Part shown: positions 45,797-56,730 of the stretch, piece after piece
Position numbering within the stretch: the first letter of the stretch is position 1
How the letters are laid out: every line of letters starts with the position of its first letter
Source: Ectobius pallidus
Lineage: Eukaryota > Arthropoda > Insecta > Blattodea > Ectobiidae
Length of the DNA stretch: 64,000 bases
Direction: 5' to 3'
Assembly (NCBI GenBank): GCA_964059195.1
Contig: CAXKWD010000003.1
Span: forward strand, 198,114,174 to 198,178,173
Position numbers and translations under genes: made by a program
The notes under the pieces: model-generated
The model's database searches: none
What the model saw: only the letters and a program-made list of their open reading frames with translations
What the model was told of the DNA's origin: nothing

Positions 45797-46901
45797 TAGG
45801 GACCGGAGTTTTAGGTTTTTAAAAACACTGTTTTAGGTTTTTCATTAGGTGAAATAGTTTTTTTTAGGTTTTTTCCCCCAAAATATCGTTTTCGGGTAGA
45901 ATAATTGGTTTAATGAATTTGAATGTGCTACATAGGATTCAACATATAATACTTGTAAAGTTTAACTTAACAAAATTGACTTAAATTTGTGTAAACTCGC
46001 TTTAGGACAATATTATACAATTGAAGAAAGAAAGAAAAAACAATCAAAAGAAGCAGTGAAAATAAGATTGCCTCACATTTTCTGGTTACAGTATATCACT
46101 AAATGTCTTTCAAGATTCTCAAATGTGAACTTCTTCCTGTTATCTCTTAGTTAATAGTTAATACTGTATGTAGACACTACACTTCTCAGGATTCGAATCC
46201 GATGCTTCTAATTTAGTGAGTAGTAAACCGCACAACAGATCAGCTAGGGACGAAAATGCTCCCCTTTTCTAGAAAGGTAAACAATTCTTACGTGTTTCTG
46301 GCAGGCTTGACAAAATATTACTTTGCCAATCTGTAGTGAAATTCAGATCGTCGCCAATCCACTGCCGAAATAAATTCGATTTCATTTGTTTCAGCATAAT
46401 TAACACGCCTTCTTAAAATTCACAGTGTTCCCCTCAGTATGAATAACAGGACAGTAATAAATGCAAACAAGGGCTTTAAAACACAGAAATCTATATCCTT
46501 GTTCATACACGGCTACAATGGTTGTTCGTACGAATATTTTAAAAGGAATACGCCGGTACTCTTACACTTTCTCTCTTGATACTGTCCATCCTAGACGACA
46601 ATGGGTTGAATGAAACGCTGGTGGTATTAATTTCTACCCGACAAAAATTATTGTCTCTCCGCAAAATATCGATTTCTCAACTGCCAAACAAAAAAGATAA
46701 AAAAAATAGCCCAAATTAGATATTTTAGGTTTTATATCCCGTTTAGGTATATTTTGGTTTTTATACCCCATTTCGGTATTTTTAGGTGCCATAGAATTAA
46801 TGTGGGTGAATCCTATGGACATGATTCGAAAAAGTGTATGAGTGCTTTTTGTTTTGGAAGTAAGGAAAAAAATAGGTAAAAACCTAAGAATCCGGTCCCT
46901 A
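45797..46901 (-). mobile_element. hAT-type MITE (TAGGGACCGGATT family), copy 2
   Basis: A 1105 bp element starting TAGGGACCGGAGTTTTAGG and ending CCTAAGAATCCGGTCCCTA, with an exact 8-bp duplication CTCATAAC (45789-45796 and 46902-46909). It aligns in reverse to 25312-26121 at both ends, with about 300 bp of extra or diverged interior. Non-coding. Confidence 0.9.
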
Positions 46902-46909
46902 CTCATAAC

Positions 46910-47315
46910 TGCAATTGCCAAATTAACAATACCTGTATTGTAACGCTAAATTGTAATCTTTAATCGCTGTACTCGTAAGCGTGTATTCCAGAGAGTTGAC
47001 ATCCAAACAATACAACCAACCAATGAACTCCTTTACATTTGTGACGATTCTTTCCTTTTTATCGAATTTGTGCTGAAATGCCTTAATTCGTGTCGATGTC
47101 CATATTTGTAGAGTGCTTTTTTCATTGTGTAAATATAAAAATGTCATTACTATAATAGGTCCCCGAATGGATTGTATGGATTTTCCGTGTACTTTTAAGT
47201 GAGCACTCAACAGTTTTTGCAATAAAAGGACGATCTACTACTTGCATATTTCAGCAATATCATGAAACCAATGCCCCACTCTTCAAGTTATAACAAGCAG
47301 CTTTTCCAGATATTT
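46910..47315. other. No recognised feature
   Basis: A 99-codon minus-strand frame (46923-47222) has no domain I recognise and unremarkable composition. It is left uncalled. Confidence 0.4.
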
Positions 47316-47323
47316 CTGGCTGT

Positions 47324-48321
47324 CAGTGGCGGCTATTCAGGGGAAGTAGGTGAAGTAGCACTTCACCAGTATTTTTCCTTTACAATACGTATTTTTAAAG
47401 TTTATTTTCCATACCATAAATATTGGTTTTTACTATAAATGTATCTGTATTTTTGAATTGCCCGCCACGCCACCACCTGGTGTCAAAGCTAGGAGACACT
47501 GAAATCCTGAGTGCGCAACTTGCTTCAAGTCGGCCGTGTGAAGGTGACATGGAAACCACGCCCTCCGTTGCATGGGTAGTCTGTTCAAATAAAAAATGAG
47601 GATGGCAAGCATCAGTTTTCTCGCTTATCCCACGTCTGCTAGGTGACGAGAACAGACTACCCATGAAGCAGTACCCCTTGTTCAGGCATTTTCTTCGCCG
47701 CGCCAGCACCACACTGTCAGCTCGGAGAAAGAGGTGGGCACGTTAGATCTTCCACCGTCTGACGGTCTAACGCCGCCAAATTCGAATGTGTTAAATTCAG
47801 AAAAACCCGGATTCCACAACCCCGATTAAGTATTCTGTCGCACTGGGAACACTAAGCGACTTCCTCTACCTCGATCATTAAAAATACTATTTTCTCATCT
47901 CTTATTCCGTTTCGGGAAACTCTCACGCGATTCTCCCTTCCCTAATTATTATTATTATTGCTGTTGTTATTATTACTATTATTATCATTATTATTATTAT
48001 TGTTATTATTATTATTTTTTTTGCTATTTTCTCTCGTCACACAACTCACACAACGTTCGACGAGACGAGAGAAATTAGCAAAAAAAATAATTAGGGCAGA
48101 GAAAATCACGTGAGAGTTCCCAGAGATGGATTAAGAGACGAGCAGTTTAGATAGGCCTACTCATAATTTCCAAAAATATTTTAAGTTTGCTGTATGAAAT
48201 GGTATTTGCAGCATGCCCTCGTTTTGAGCCACGAGTCGCTATCGGGTGAATTCCGTTATTAACATAAGCATGTGGCATTTTTTTTCTCTTCACCTAATTT
48301 TCCGGCCACGAGCCGCCACTG
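47324..48321 (-). mobile_element. hAT-type MITE (CAGTGGCGGCTCGTGG family), copy 3
   Basis: A 998 bp element starting CAGTGGCGGCTATTC and ending CACGAGCCGCCACTG, with an exact 8-bp duplication CTGGCTGT (47316-47323 and 48322-48329). It combines interior parts seen separately in copy 1 (18980) and copy 2 (36196): TTGAATTGCCCGCCACGCCA from copy 1 and the (ATT)n inverted repeat from copy 2. It is therefore the most complete member. Confidence 0.9.
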
Positions 48322-48465
48322 CTGGCTGTGTCCAACAGAGTATGTTTTTTACCCGATATGGTCTCAATATCAAGAACTGAGCTTAATATGCGATAGCCAA
48401 CCTTATTCCTTCAATCATAATAATACAAGGAGCCTAACCTAAGCCAAAAGTATAATATATAAGTT

Positions 48466-49305
48466 ACTAGCTTAAAAGACCCGGCGTCGCCCGGGTTTTG
48501 TATTTTGTAATTGGAAATTAGCTTATGAAGGATTTTCAATTTTAAATTCTAGGTCCTTATATAGGCATTTATAATTTGAAATAGGAAGAACGACTTATTA
48601 CACTCAAACTATTCCCTCAGAAAACGCTTGATATAGTTTTTTATGGCTCATAGAGGATCTAGAATGTTGCATCCCATCGCTTGTACAGTGCACAGCAAGC
48701 CTGGTAGAGGTTTAAATAAGAAGAAACGGAAATTCCTGTAACATAAAATTGTAATATCGAGGCGGGAAATTTCCCACTCTTATGTTACCATAAAGCATTA
48801 TCACTTTCATACTTTTCTCTCCAAAAACCTGCGATATAATATAATAATATACACATTACCATACCTCGTTTTGTTTTCTCTATGTCCAGGGTAGAGAAAG
48901 TTATGTGATTCCATTATTTTAGTGGATATCATTCTTTAATATTTATTTATAACATGAATTATTTTGATAACTTCTCTTATTTGTCAAAAGTGCATTTCAT
49001 TTGTTTTTTCCAAGCCGACCTGATACCATTTGGCAACAATATATTCTGTGATTTGGAATTGATAATTCTATGTAAAAAGGGATTAAGTATTTTCAAAAAC
49101 ATTTAATTTTTGGCATTTAGAATCAGAATTTTTCAAAATCCTTTCTTAGTGAGCACCTACATTATGAAACGAAGGTACTGTCAAAATTCCAAGTCTCTAC
49201 CTGTTATAGTTTAGGCTGTACGTTGATTCCTGTCATTCAGTCAATCAGTCAGTCAGTCATTCATTCAGTCAGTCAGGACAAAGCCTTATATATATATAGA
49301 GAAGA
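48466..49305 (-). mobile_element. Non-autonomous Helitron (5' type 1, 3' type 1)
   Basis: An 840 bp minus-strand element. The 3' end at the left edge is A|CTAGCTTAAAAGACCCGGCG with the hairpin CCCGGCGTCGCCCGGG. The 5' end at the right begins TCTTCTCTATATATATA after A. Very close to 59727-60558 over the full length, including AGTGAGCACCTACATTATGA, which suggests recent spread. No coding capacity. Confidence 0.85.
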
Positions 49306-49406
49306 TATAGTGTTTCATTGTTGTATTGCGTCATTTCCTTCCAAACTGAAAGGAAACTGTCTCCCTTCGCATCGTAGTGATTCTGTCAGTAAGTTTAGTT
49401 GAAATT

Positions 49407-49556
49407 ATGCCTCTCAGTGGGGAAGATGTTGCCAAAGCTGTTGCTCTAATTATTGATGATGGACGTAGCCTCCGTTATGCCGTTGCAACCTTAGGCTCAT
49501 CATTCACCACGGTGCAAGAGGCAACATGGGGAATTAAGTGTGAAATGTGTCATTAA
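49407..49556 (+). pseudogene. Tc1-like transposase N-terminal fragment
   Basis: A 49-codon frame: MPLSGEDVAKAVALIIDDGR, SLRYAVATLGSSFTTVQEAT. This is the opening helix-turn-helix of Tc1-type transposases (MPL-E-R-A-A-LI-DGRS-R-VA-LGVS--TV pattern). The frame then runs into unrelated sequence and a stop. No DDE domain follows. Confidence 0.7.
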
Positions 49557-49621
49557 ATTCTAATCCTAAAAACGTATACAATTGCAGTAATTTTATTTCA
49601 AGCACTAGGCCTACTATATAA

Positions 49622-49725
49622 TTTCTGGTTATGATATGACGTCAGAATTTACTGCAACCAGGATGAGAATTAGTGCGAACACTGCCCACGTTATCTTCAT
49701 GGTGAGGCGTACCTGTTGGAACGAA
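49622..49725 (-). pseudogene. Ionotropic receptor fragment (signal peptide and 5' flank)
   Basis: The minus strand reads MKITWAVFALILILVAVNSD from 49700, matching the intact IR start with two substitutions, then a ~40 base deletion before a short further match (...ATCATAACCAGAAAT). About 25 bases upstream of the ATG (CAACAGGTACGCCTCACC) are also shared with the IR at 42916-42940. The rest of the gene is absent. Confidence 0.85.
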
Positions 49726-50584
49726 TAACCGGTAGAGGTAGTAATTATTTCAAGCCTAAATACCAGAGAATGTCTGCGAAAAATAAAGTTTTGCCTCTTA
49801 GTATATTATTTATGACATTCTGTTAATGTAAATTGGTTGTCAAAATGGAGGGAATGTTCTTACCACATCATATGGGATCCATGATAGATACATAACCCAA
49901 ATAAAATTTGATTTATGCACTCACGTAACTTTCTTTACTCTAAGCATGCCCAATAATACATCTTTCTCACTTCACATTCTGATATAGAATAAGGTGCCAC
50001 TGAAAGGTTTTAAAGAAAATCGTTAGATCCGTTTTCGAGAAAATCGCGAAGGGAGAAACTTTCTTCGTTGTAAAGTCCCCTTAAAAGTAAGAGAAAGTCG
50101 TCCCCAATCTTCATTATCACATCTTCAGAAGGTACCTAATCGAAATACAAAAATTTGTTTTCCAACGATTTTCCTCTGTGGAACACAGAGACACACAGAA
50201 GTACTATTTTCGGATTCAGGGGGCCTTGAAACGTGTATTTATGTTAAAAACTCAACTTCAAATTTGGGGATCCAAAACAATACTTCCTCTGCCTCTAGTA
50301 CCTATGGTACGGGCTGAGGAAGTAAAAAAAAAAAAATCTGGAGGATTTTCAAACTGACATATTTGATCAAGACCCAGTCTCATACCACTTAATACCACTT
50401 AATGATTTTGAGGAGCTCTAGTGTATACTACCCTTCTAAATCATCAAAATACCAAATAAAATAAAATAAAATAACATGTTATAGGCCTATACTGAAAAAA
50501 AGTTCCTTCAATTAACTCGAGCAAGTATTTGGATACATTTGAAGAAGCTACTGTAGGTTTTTACTTTCTCGCATATACGTAGTA
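49726..50584. repeat. Repeat fragments, no gene
   Basis: 49920-49990 resembles the interior of the 16862 Helitron (CTTTCTTTACTCTAAGCATG; CTCACTTCACATTCTGATAT). 50085-50310 matches flanks of the R1 copy at 4330-5215. Edges unclear. Confidence 0.45.
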
Positions 50585-50691
50585 CTAGCTTAAAAGGCCC
50601 GGCGTCGACCGGGTTTTCTATTTTGTAATTGGAATTTAACTTATGAAGGACTTTCAATTTTTAAATTATTATAGGTCCTTATATGGGTATT
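50585..50691 (-). mobile_element. Truncated Helitron 3' end
   Basis: A|CTAGCTTAAAAGGCCCGGCG and the hairpin CCGGCGTCGACCGG, then about 80 bp as in the 48466 copy. It stops where the R1 repeat begins. Confidence 0.75.
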
Positions 50692-51412
50692 AGGTAGATT
50701 TCGAAGAAAAATCTACCTATTGCAATGGATACCATGTCATGATTTTCGAAAAATTCTTTCATATCTTTACTTTTCATGCTCCCCTAAAGTACGAAACCAC
50801 CGCCCGTTCAAAAAAAAAATTGTGATATATATATATATATATATCTTTACACGATAGTGGCCGTAATTTTAAAGATATTTGAACCAAATGTTAATATGTT
50901 ATTTTTAGGCCCTGTAGTTCGGACAAGTTCGTTAATGAGCAAAATTTGCCCAAGGGGGTGGTCGGGGGAGGGGGTTGAAATTTTAAAACATTTTTATCTC
51001 GGCCCCTATGAAGTATAGAGGGAAACTTTGTTTGAATAAATTAGAGTACTCCCTATGGAGTTCACAGTGACACCAACGATTCGGGGGTTTTGGGGGTACG
51101 AGTGGCGGTGGGGGTGAGGGTGGGGGGATAGAAATTCGAAATTTTTGAAACCACGTCTTGTGGGGTATCATTGAAAAGCTCTTGATGAGTACTCTACAAA
51201 TCAATAATTAGTTTCTCGATAGCTCTCATTTAATTCATTTAAGGTGAGATTTAAATGTTTGAAAAAGTGCTCTTTCCTCTTTTTTGCAATTATTATTGCG
51301 GGTTTGTCATGCCAAGGCTAAAGAAGAAGAGTGCTATGCAGCGACAGTAAATTAAACCAAAAGCACTTTGAAATCTACCTCAGCCTGTAGGCTTGCCTAA
51401 AAGGATTTTTCT
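50692..51412 (+). repeat. Dispersed repeat family R1, copy 4
   Basis: Starts AGGTAGATTTCGAAG and ends AAATCTACCTCAGCCTGTAG. (AT)n block at 50824-50844. Directly adjoins the truncated Helitron. Confidence 0.7.
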
Positions 51413-52146
51413 ATCTAAAAGCCATATGTTGGTGCTCAAATTCTGTCAATATTTTCAGTTAAGATGTGACTGGTAGCCCAGCGTCATTCTTTATGATGTA
51501 GAAGTTATGTAATAGTATATTGCGATACTAGTTCCGTAAGTGGTGCATACGGATCGAGGAAAGAGTTTTTTCAATTTCTGAGGTCGTTATGCGCTTACGG
51601 AACGAGTATAGCGTGCTATTTTTTGCACGATGATTGTTTATATCAATTTAATTATATTAATTGAGATATTAGCTGAAAATATTATGTATATACATTATTG
51701 AAGATAGATGTTATATTTCAGAAAGTGATTCGCATGTGTTGGTTGTTATGGGGACTGAATATTTGTCCTGTTAAAGCCGCCACAAACTGGGGGGCCTTGG
51801 TTCCGATCTTCGATAAAAGCTTGTATTATGATGGTTTTACTTACGGCACGTGTGCTTTTGTCATTTTTACAGCAATGAGATTTATTTTGTTTTCATAGCA
51901 ACTAGATTGCATGTGGGAATGTCAAGTTACGATCCACGGCAACAATATTCGTAAGTACCACTAATTAGTTACGTCGTGCAAAAAAATATGTTTTGCCTGT
52001 GTTGAATAATTTATACCGTAGAGATTGTCTGTGACATCCTATGGTAATGGATACATGTGCTGTGGTATGCTGAAAATGAGGAATTAGAGGACAGACAGAG
52101 AAAGTGTAGACTAATATAGTCCACAGTCCACAGGATTAATAATAAT
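51413..52146. other. No recognised feature
   Basis: A 66-codon frame (51698-51898) has a possible hydrophobic tail but no recognisable family. Confidence 0.4.
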
Positions 52147-52158
52147 AATGATAATAAT

Positions 52159-52617
52159 CTTTCTCTCTCTTTCTTTCTTTATCGTAGTTTCACCTCTCCC
52201 TTTTAGGATTTAAGCGACCCAAGCCGCCCGGGCATACAGGGCCGCGACCTGTCGGGAGAGGGATTATCTTTGGATCACATACATACTTTTTTGACCAGAC
52301 AAGGACATGGATGGCCTCCCCGGATGAATGATCAGCCCAATGCCGGGGCCACCTCCGAGACAACACGAACACATAGGACGAGACACACCATTCACACACA
52401 CACTCACTCCAAACAAGGCGAGGATGGGATGAAGATGATAATGACGGCCAGATGATATCTGGGGACCACAAGGGCCTAAAGTTACCCGACATTTGTCTCA
52501 AAGGTGAGGAAAAACCCCAGAAAAAACCCCACCTAGGTAACTTGTCCCGACCAGGAATCGAACCCGGGCCCGCTGCGTGAGAGGATTGAACGCATCCCCT
52601 GAGCCACAGCGGTGGAC
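52159..52617 (-). mobile_element. tRNA-derived SINE (family D), copy 3
   Basis: Reverse copy of the 24281 SINE, with B box GGTTCGATTCC and A box TGGCTCAGGGG on the minus strand and a CTTT-rich stretch (its A-rich tail) at the left edge. A 12-bp duplication AATGATAATAAT (52147-52158 and 52618-52629) shows insertion in an (AAT)n microsatellite. Confidence 0.9.
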
Positions 52618-52859
52618 AATGATAATAATAATAATAATAAATATAGAGAATGGAAGAAAACAGATCGACCTGATTTCCATAGAAGGAATAGTTATGTTAT
52701 TTGAATTAATTAATCTGAAGAGAATGGTTGTGATGCATATGATGTCAACTACTTTAGCATCGCTTCGTGGTACGGATAAAGTTCAAATGATTATGACTGG
52801 ATAACCTACTTACATTAATTTATAACTGACATTTTATCATTACCACTGGTAAATTCCGG

Positions 52860-53795
52860 GGTGCGCGGGCAAAGAGAGTTTTGTCCACTTTCTTGTTACT
52901 GAGAATTAGAGTGACTTAACACACTATACCAGCCCAACTTAGCTTTAGAGATGGATAAATCCATGAGGCACACATCCATAACTACCATACAATTTTGAAT
53001 ATGACTTACTGGACTTTCATTCATTCATTCATATTTATTGTCATTGGACATCACAAAGAATGTATTGACATTGTCTTTACTAATCCTAATTACATTTATT
53101 CCTTATTCAATTTGTTAATTAAAACTCTAAAATAATAACACTAAAATACAATATCATCCTTACATGATTCAAACTCTTCTATACTATAAAACGCATGATT
53201 TGTAAGCCATTCTTGCACAACTGATTTAAATCTATGAAGACTTATGTGTGTGTTTGGTGGGAGCTTATTAAAAAGTTTCATACCTATATATTTAAAACTG
53301 TTCTGTACTTTAGTCAGTCTAGTAAAATCTTCATTCAGAAGACTTTTTTGTCTTGTGTTATATATATGTACATCAGATCTTAGGTTAAAATCTAAAATAT
53401 TTTCTTTAATATATAAAAGAGACTGCAATATATATACACTAGTAAGAGTAATAATCTTTAATTTCTTAAAATACTCCCTGCAAGACTCTCTTAGGCTAAT
53501 GCCAGTTATACATCTAACTGCCTTCTTTTGCCAAATAAAAACTTGTTCCGAACTTTTGGAATTTCCCCAGAGTAGTACACCATATGTTAAATGAGAATGA
53601 AAATACGCATAATAAGCCTGTAGTATAAAATTAGTTTGTGTGTTTTGTTTCAATTTTCTTAACAGATATATAATTCTAGACAGCTTGGTTAATAACTTAT
53701 TGTTAACACAAAAGTAGATAACATTTTATCTATAACTCTATGGACATATCTCATTTTTTTAGGATGGTGAACTTAACTCTCTTTGCCCACGCACC
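52860..53795. repeat. Inverted 21-mers bracketing a LINE fragment
   Basis: GGTGCGCGGGCAAAGAGAGTT (split here as GGTGCGCGGG + CAAAGAGAGTT; 52860-52880) recurs in reverse complement at 53775-53795 with one mismatch. This could be the ends of a TIR element that received the LINE, or a coincidental pair. Confidence 0.5.
53015..53720 (-). pseudogene. LINE reverse transcriptase C-terminal fragment (Jockey-like)
   Basis: An open frame of about 190 codons on the minus strand: NNKLLTKLSRIIYLLRKLKQ, then ILQAYYAYFHSHLTYGVLLW (thumb region), QKKAVRCITGISLRESCREY, IYNTRQKSLL, LFNKLPPNTHISLHRFK and HAFYSIEEFESCKDDI. Stop at 53141. A 3' UTR follows with AATAAA (minus) and a (TGAA)n tail at 53015-53035. 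The 5' part including the palm is missing. No frameshift in what remains. Confidence 0.8.
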
Positions 53796-53799
53796 AGCG

Positions 53800-54235
53800 A
53801 ATTATTTTTCTTTAGTTATCCATGGTAACGTTATTTTTTGTTCGGTACATTGTAAAATGAATAGCCCTAAGAAAACAAAATTATGGGAAATATTTACATT
53901 AATATTCATCTTCTAGATATGGCTCTTCGCATTATGGCAAAGACTAGTCTACTCTTATACAATTCAACGGCCCTAAATAGCGTGCTTGCTCGAACGCCCG
54001 CTTCGTGAGACATCGGGTATACTCGGCGATGTTCGTCTCTCGCAGTGTAAACTTTCACGACGAGAACTAAATTAGGAAAACCATTTCTTTATTTTATAAG
54101 GCCTAAGTGAAATGAACACAATGAACAAATATTCTAATTTTATTTTTACTTACTATTTGCATAGCTCTTAACCACAAACATTTTTAATACGCTGTCAGTA
54201 TAAATTTCTTAAAAATCCTGGAGTCAATTAATAAT
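53800..54235. other. No recognised feature
   Basis: AT-rich spacer. Confidence 0.5.
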
Positions 54236-54264
54236 GGCGGGCGAAACCGCGGGCACATACTGTA
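54236..54264 (+). mobile_element. Degenerate Helitron 3' terminus (3' type 2)
   Basis: GGCGGGCGAAACCGCGGGCA then CATACTG matches the end at 56701-56730 (GCGGGCGAAGCCGCGGGC...CATGCTAG) with the hairpin partly broken and CTAG mutated. Confidence 0.5.
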
Positions 54265-54559
54265 AAATATTGATGGTTTAACGCTTGAAATATCGCTGAT
54301 AATAAAAATCAAAATACAAACCATTCCTTCCGTTGAAACATTACATAATTTCTTTAAATTGCACAGAATTGATCAAATACAATTCTCATTATATTCATCT
54401 GTCAACAAACAGTTGAGAAACAATACGTATTATCAGTGTTTAGGTGGCTTTGGGACTTCATAAAACTTACGATATAATTAATTTCTGTAATCTACATACT
54501 GATAGGAACGTATTTTGAAGGAAAAAGCGTAAGATATCCAGATAAGGAAGCATTAAAAC

Positions 54560-54925
54560 ATGGTTGACCATAATGCCTGCGTTCTTTCCAAGAGGCCAAT
54601 ATTAAATATTGGGGAATCGATTATAGAACAGAATGAAAAAGAGGAACAGAAAAGAGCTGCAGATACTGGCCTTCCATTTAAACTTCCTGTAAGGGTAGCC
54701 TTAGCAATGACAATTAATAAGTCCCAAGGACAGACTTTAGATAAGGTCGGGATTTATTTGCCAGAACCAGTGTTTATGCACGGACAACTATATGTAGCAT
54801 TTTCGAGAGCGAGGCGTTCAGAGGATGTAAGAGTTAAGGTGGAAAACACATCAGAACAGGGGAAGTTACTCGACTATTCTGATGCAATTTTCACAAAAAA
54901 TTTAGTATACGATGATATATTTTAA
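54560..54925 (+). pseudogene. Helitron helicase C-terminal remnant (Pif1-like)
   Basis: A 121-codon frame ending TAA. After a short variable lead it shows the last helicase motifs of Helitron RepHel proteins: [20 protein letters not shown] (residues about 43-62), [20 protein letters not shown] (64-83), [10 protein letters not shown], and the usual C-terminal YVDDIF-like ending (LVYDDIF). Rep domain and helicase motifs I-IV are missing upstream, so it is a 5'-truncated copy of an autonomous Helitron. Its 3' terminus follows 126 bases later. Confidence 0.85.
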
Positions 54926-55051
54926 ATAAAAATTGATGAAGCCAGCGCTGACTTTTGTAAATGTATTGTCAGTGCCTTCAGGATTGTAGACCTGTAAGTT
55001 TCGTATTTAAGCGTCATTTTAACCGTGGCAAAGCCACGGGCTATTTCCTAG
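54926..55051 (+). mobile_element. Helitron 3' terminus (3' type 3) linked to the helicase
   Basis: Hairpin ACCGTGGCAAAGCCACGGG (55022-55040), then CTATTTCCTAG followed by T at 55052. The CTAG|T end and hairpin spacing are canonical. Its stem differs from both other Helitron end types in the window. Confidence 0.85.
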
Positions 55052-55331
55052 TAGATTACATTGCAGGATGAGCTTCGACAGTTACCATTACTTAGTTTTT
55101 TCTGTATTAATTTCTAATCCGACATTCCTGCAGCCATTGAAAAGACTTTCTGCATTTCTCTCGATTGTGTTTATGTCATCGCCCAACAAGCAAACATCAT
55201 CTGCATAAGCTAAAATCCTGCATAAGCTAAAATCGGGTGACTGTCATTTAATTCTGGGCCTACCTTGTTTTCCTGAACTTTTCTAATGGGCATATTCCAA
55301 AGCGATATTAAAAAGTAAAGGCAATACTGCA
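55052..55331 (-). pseudogene. LINE RT palm fragment with YADD
   Basis: The minus strand reads DAVLPLLFNIALEYAH, then LAYADDVCLLGDDINTIERN, AESLFNGCRNVGLEINTEKT. This is the RT catalytic region of an RTE/CR1-like LINE. A 14-base duplication (ATTTTAGCTTATGC) and frameshifts break it. It adjoins the Helitron end at 55051, so the Helitron probably inserted into it. Confidence 0.8.
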
Positions 55332-55365
55332 TCGGCTTCCTTCAAGCTCCTTTTAATTGCAAGTT

Positions 55366-55645
55366 GCTGAGGTCGGATCTAGAGGTCCTGGTTCGAGTCC
55401 CGGTACTTCCTCGAACCTTTCTGAGATGAGGGACTATGGGGTGTGCTCGGCCTCGTGAGAACAACTCGATACAAAAGTAGATGTTCCAGTGAATAAGTTC
55501 ATAAGCAACAGCAGTGGGATTCGGCATGCTGATATCATGCCCCGTAATCCTGCCAGCTGCCATTGAAGTCTGAACAGAGGTTGATCTCTCAAGCGTCTCA
55601 CGATAAGCACTGTCCCTCCTTAGGGTGCAGTGCCATGGTTTTTAG
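55366..55645 (+). mobile_element. SINE (family C)
   Basis: B box GGTTCGAGTCC (55389), a body with CATGCCCCGTAATCCTGCCA and CCCTCCTTAGGGTGCAGTGC, similar to 12660-12775. The head is incomplete. Confidence 0.55.
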
Positions 55646-56134
55646 TTTAGTTATATTAATATTCTTAGTATCAATATTAGACCATATCTTCCTTCCTTTA
55701 ATCTATCGTATATTTTTTTATCTTTTCTGTATTTTCTCTTTTCGCTCTCATTTTCTTTTGCCCTTATTTTTTTCTCTTTGATCTCCCTTCCGTGACATTT
55801 TCCTTCCTTTATTTATTCTATCCATCACTCCCATTTTATTTTTCTGTTTTATTTTTATCTTTAATTTTTATCTTTAGTTTCCAATTTTCCATTAAAATAT
55901 ATTTCTTCCTATTGTTAATAACTTATATTCGTGTACGGCCATTAGAGATCACGTTAGGCAACGTTTCCGGAAACCTTCTTTGCAGCCCAAAATCTTTGGA
56001 TTCTTTTTATGGCAGCCTTTCTTCTTTCTTCTGTCCATCCACTGTTCAGTTTTGGTTCGTCGTGAAATCTTTGAAATTTTGTCGATCGCTGACCTAAACT
56101 TTTTTCGGTTCGGGATGTCTTCCTATATTGAATA
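55646..56134. other. No gene; T-rich tract
   Basis: 55660-55920 is a T/C-rich strand producing hydrophobic chance frames (up to 101 codons). Nothing is called. Confidence 0.5.
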
Positions 56135-56730
56135 TCTCTATATATATAAAAGGCTTTGTCCTGACTGACAGTAATCAACGTACAGCCTAAACTATAACAG
56201 GTAGAGACTTGGAATTTTGACAGTACCTTCGTTTTATAATGTAGGTGCTCACTAAGAAAGGATTTTGAAAAATTCTGATTTTAAATGCCAAAAATCAAAT
56301 GTTTTTGAGAATACTTAATCCCTTCTTAGGCCTACACAGAATTATCGAATCCGAATCACATTTGACATTAAAACATATTGTTGCCAGTTGGTTTCAGATG
56401 GGTTTGGAATTAAATTTAATGGAAGTTTGACAATTACAGTTGGCTTTGTCTATTTTTGTCATATCTTGGAAATTAAACTTTCGCGATCGCTTGAATGCTG
56501 TAAGCCCTAATATGGTCAAACATTGTTTTATTTGGACGAAACTCACTATACAGGGGTTTTCTGGACCAAGGAACTCGAATCTGAGGTCGCTTTTACCAGG
56601 CGATGCTATCTAATCGTGGTATGTAGTCCACGTGATTTAGGTGTTAATAAATATAATGATTTAACTATTACGCTCTTAATTTTTAATTTTTGAAATAATT
56701 ATCGCGGGCGAAGCCGCGGGCACATGCTAG
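56135..56730 (+). mobile_element. Non-autonomous Helitron, chimeric (5' type 1, 3' type 2)
   Basis: A 596 bp element. The 5' end A|TCTCTATATATATAAAAGGC and the next ~250 bp match 59727 and 48466. The 3' end is GCGGGCGAAGCCGCGGGCA...CATGCTAG|T, a different hairpin from theirs. No coding capacity. Confidence 0.85.

Noticed and set aside
53244..53594. 116-codon plus-strand frame
   Set aside because: Antisense shadow of the LINE RT fragment on the minus strand.
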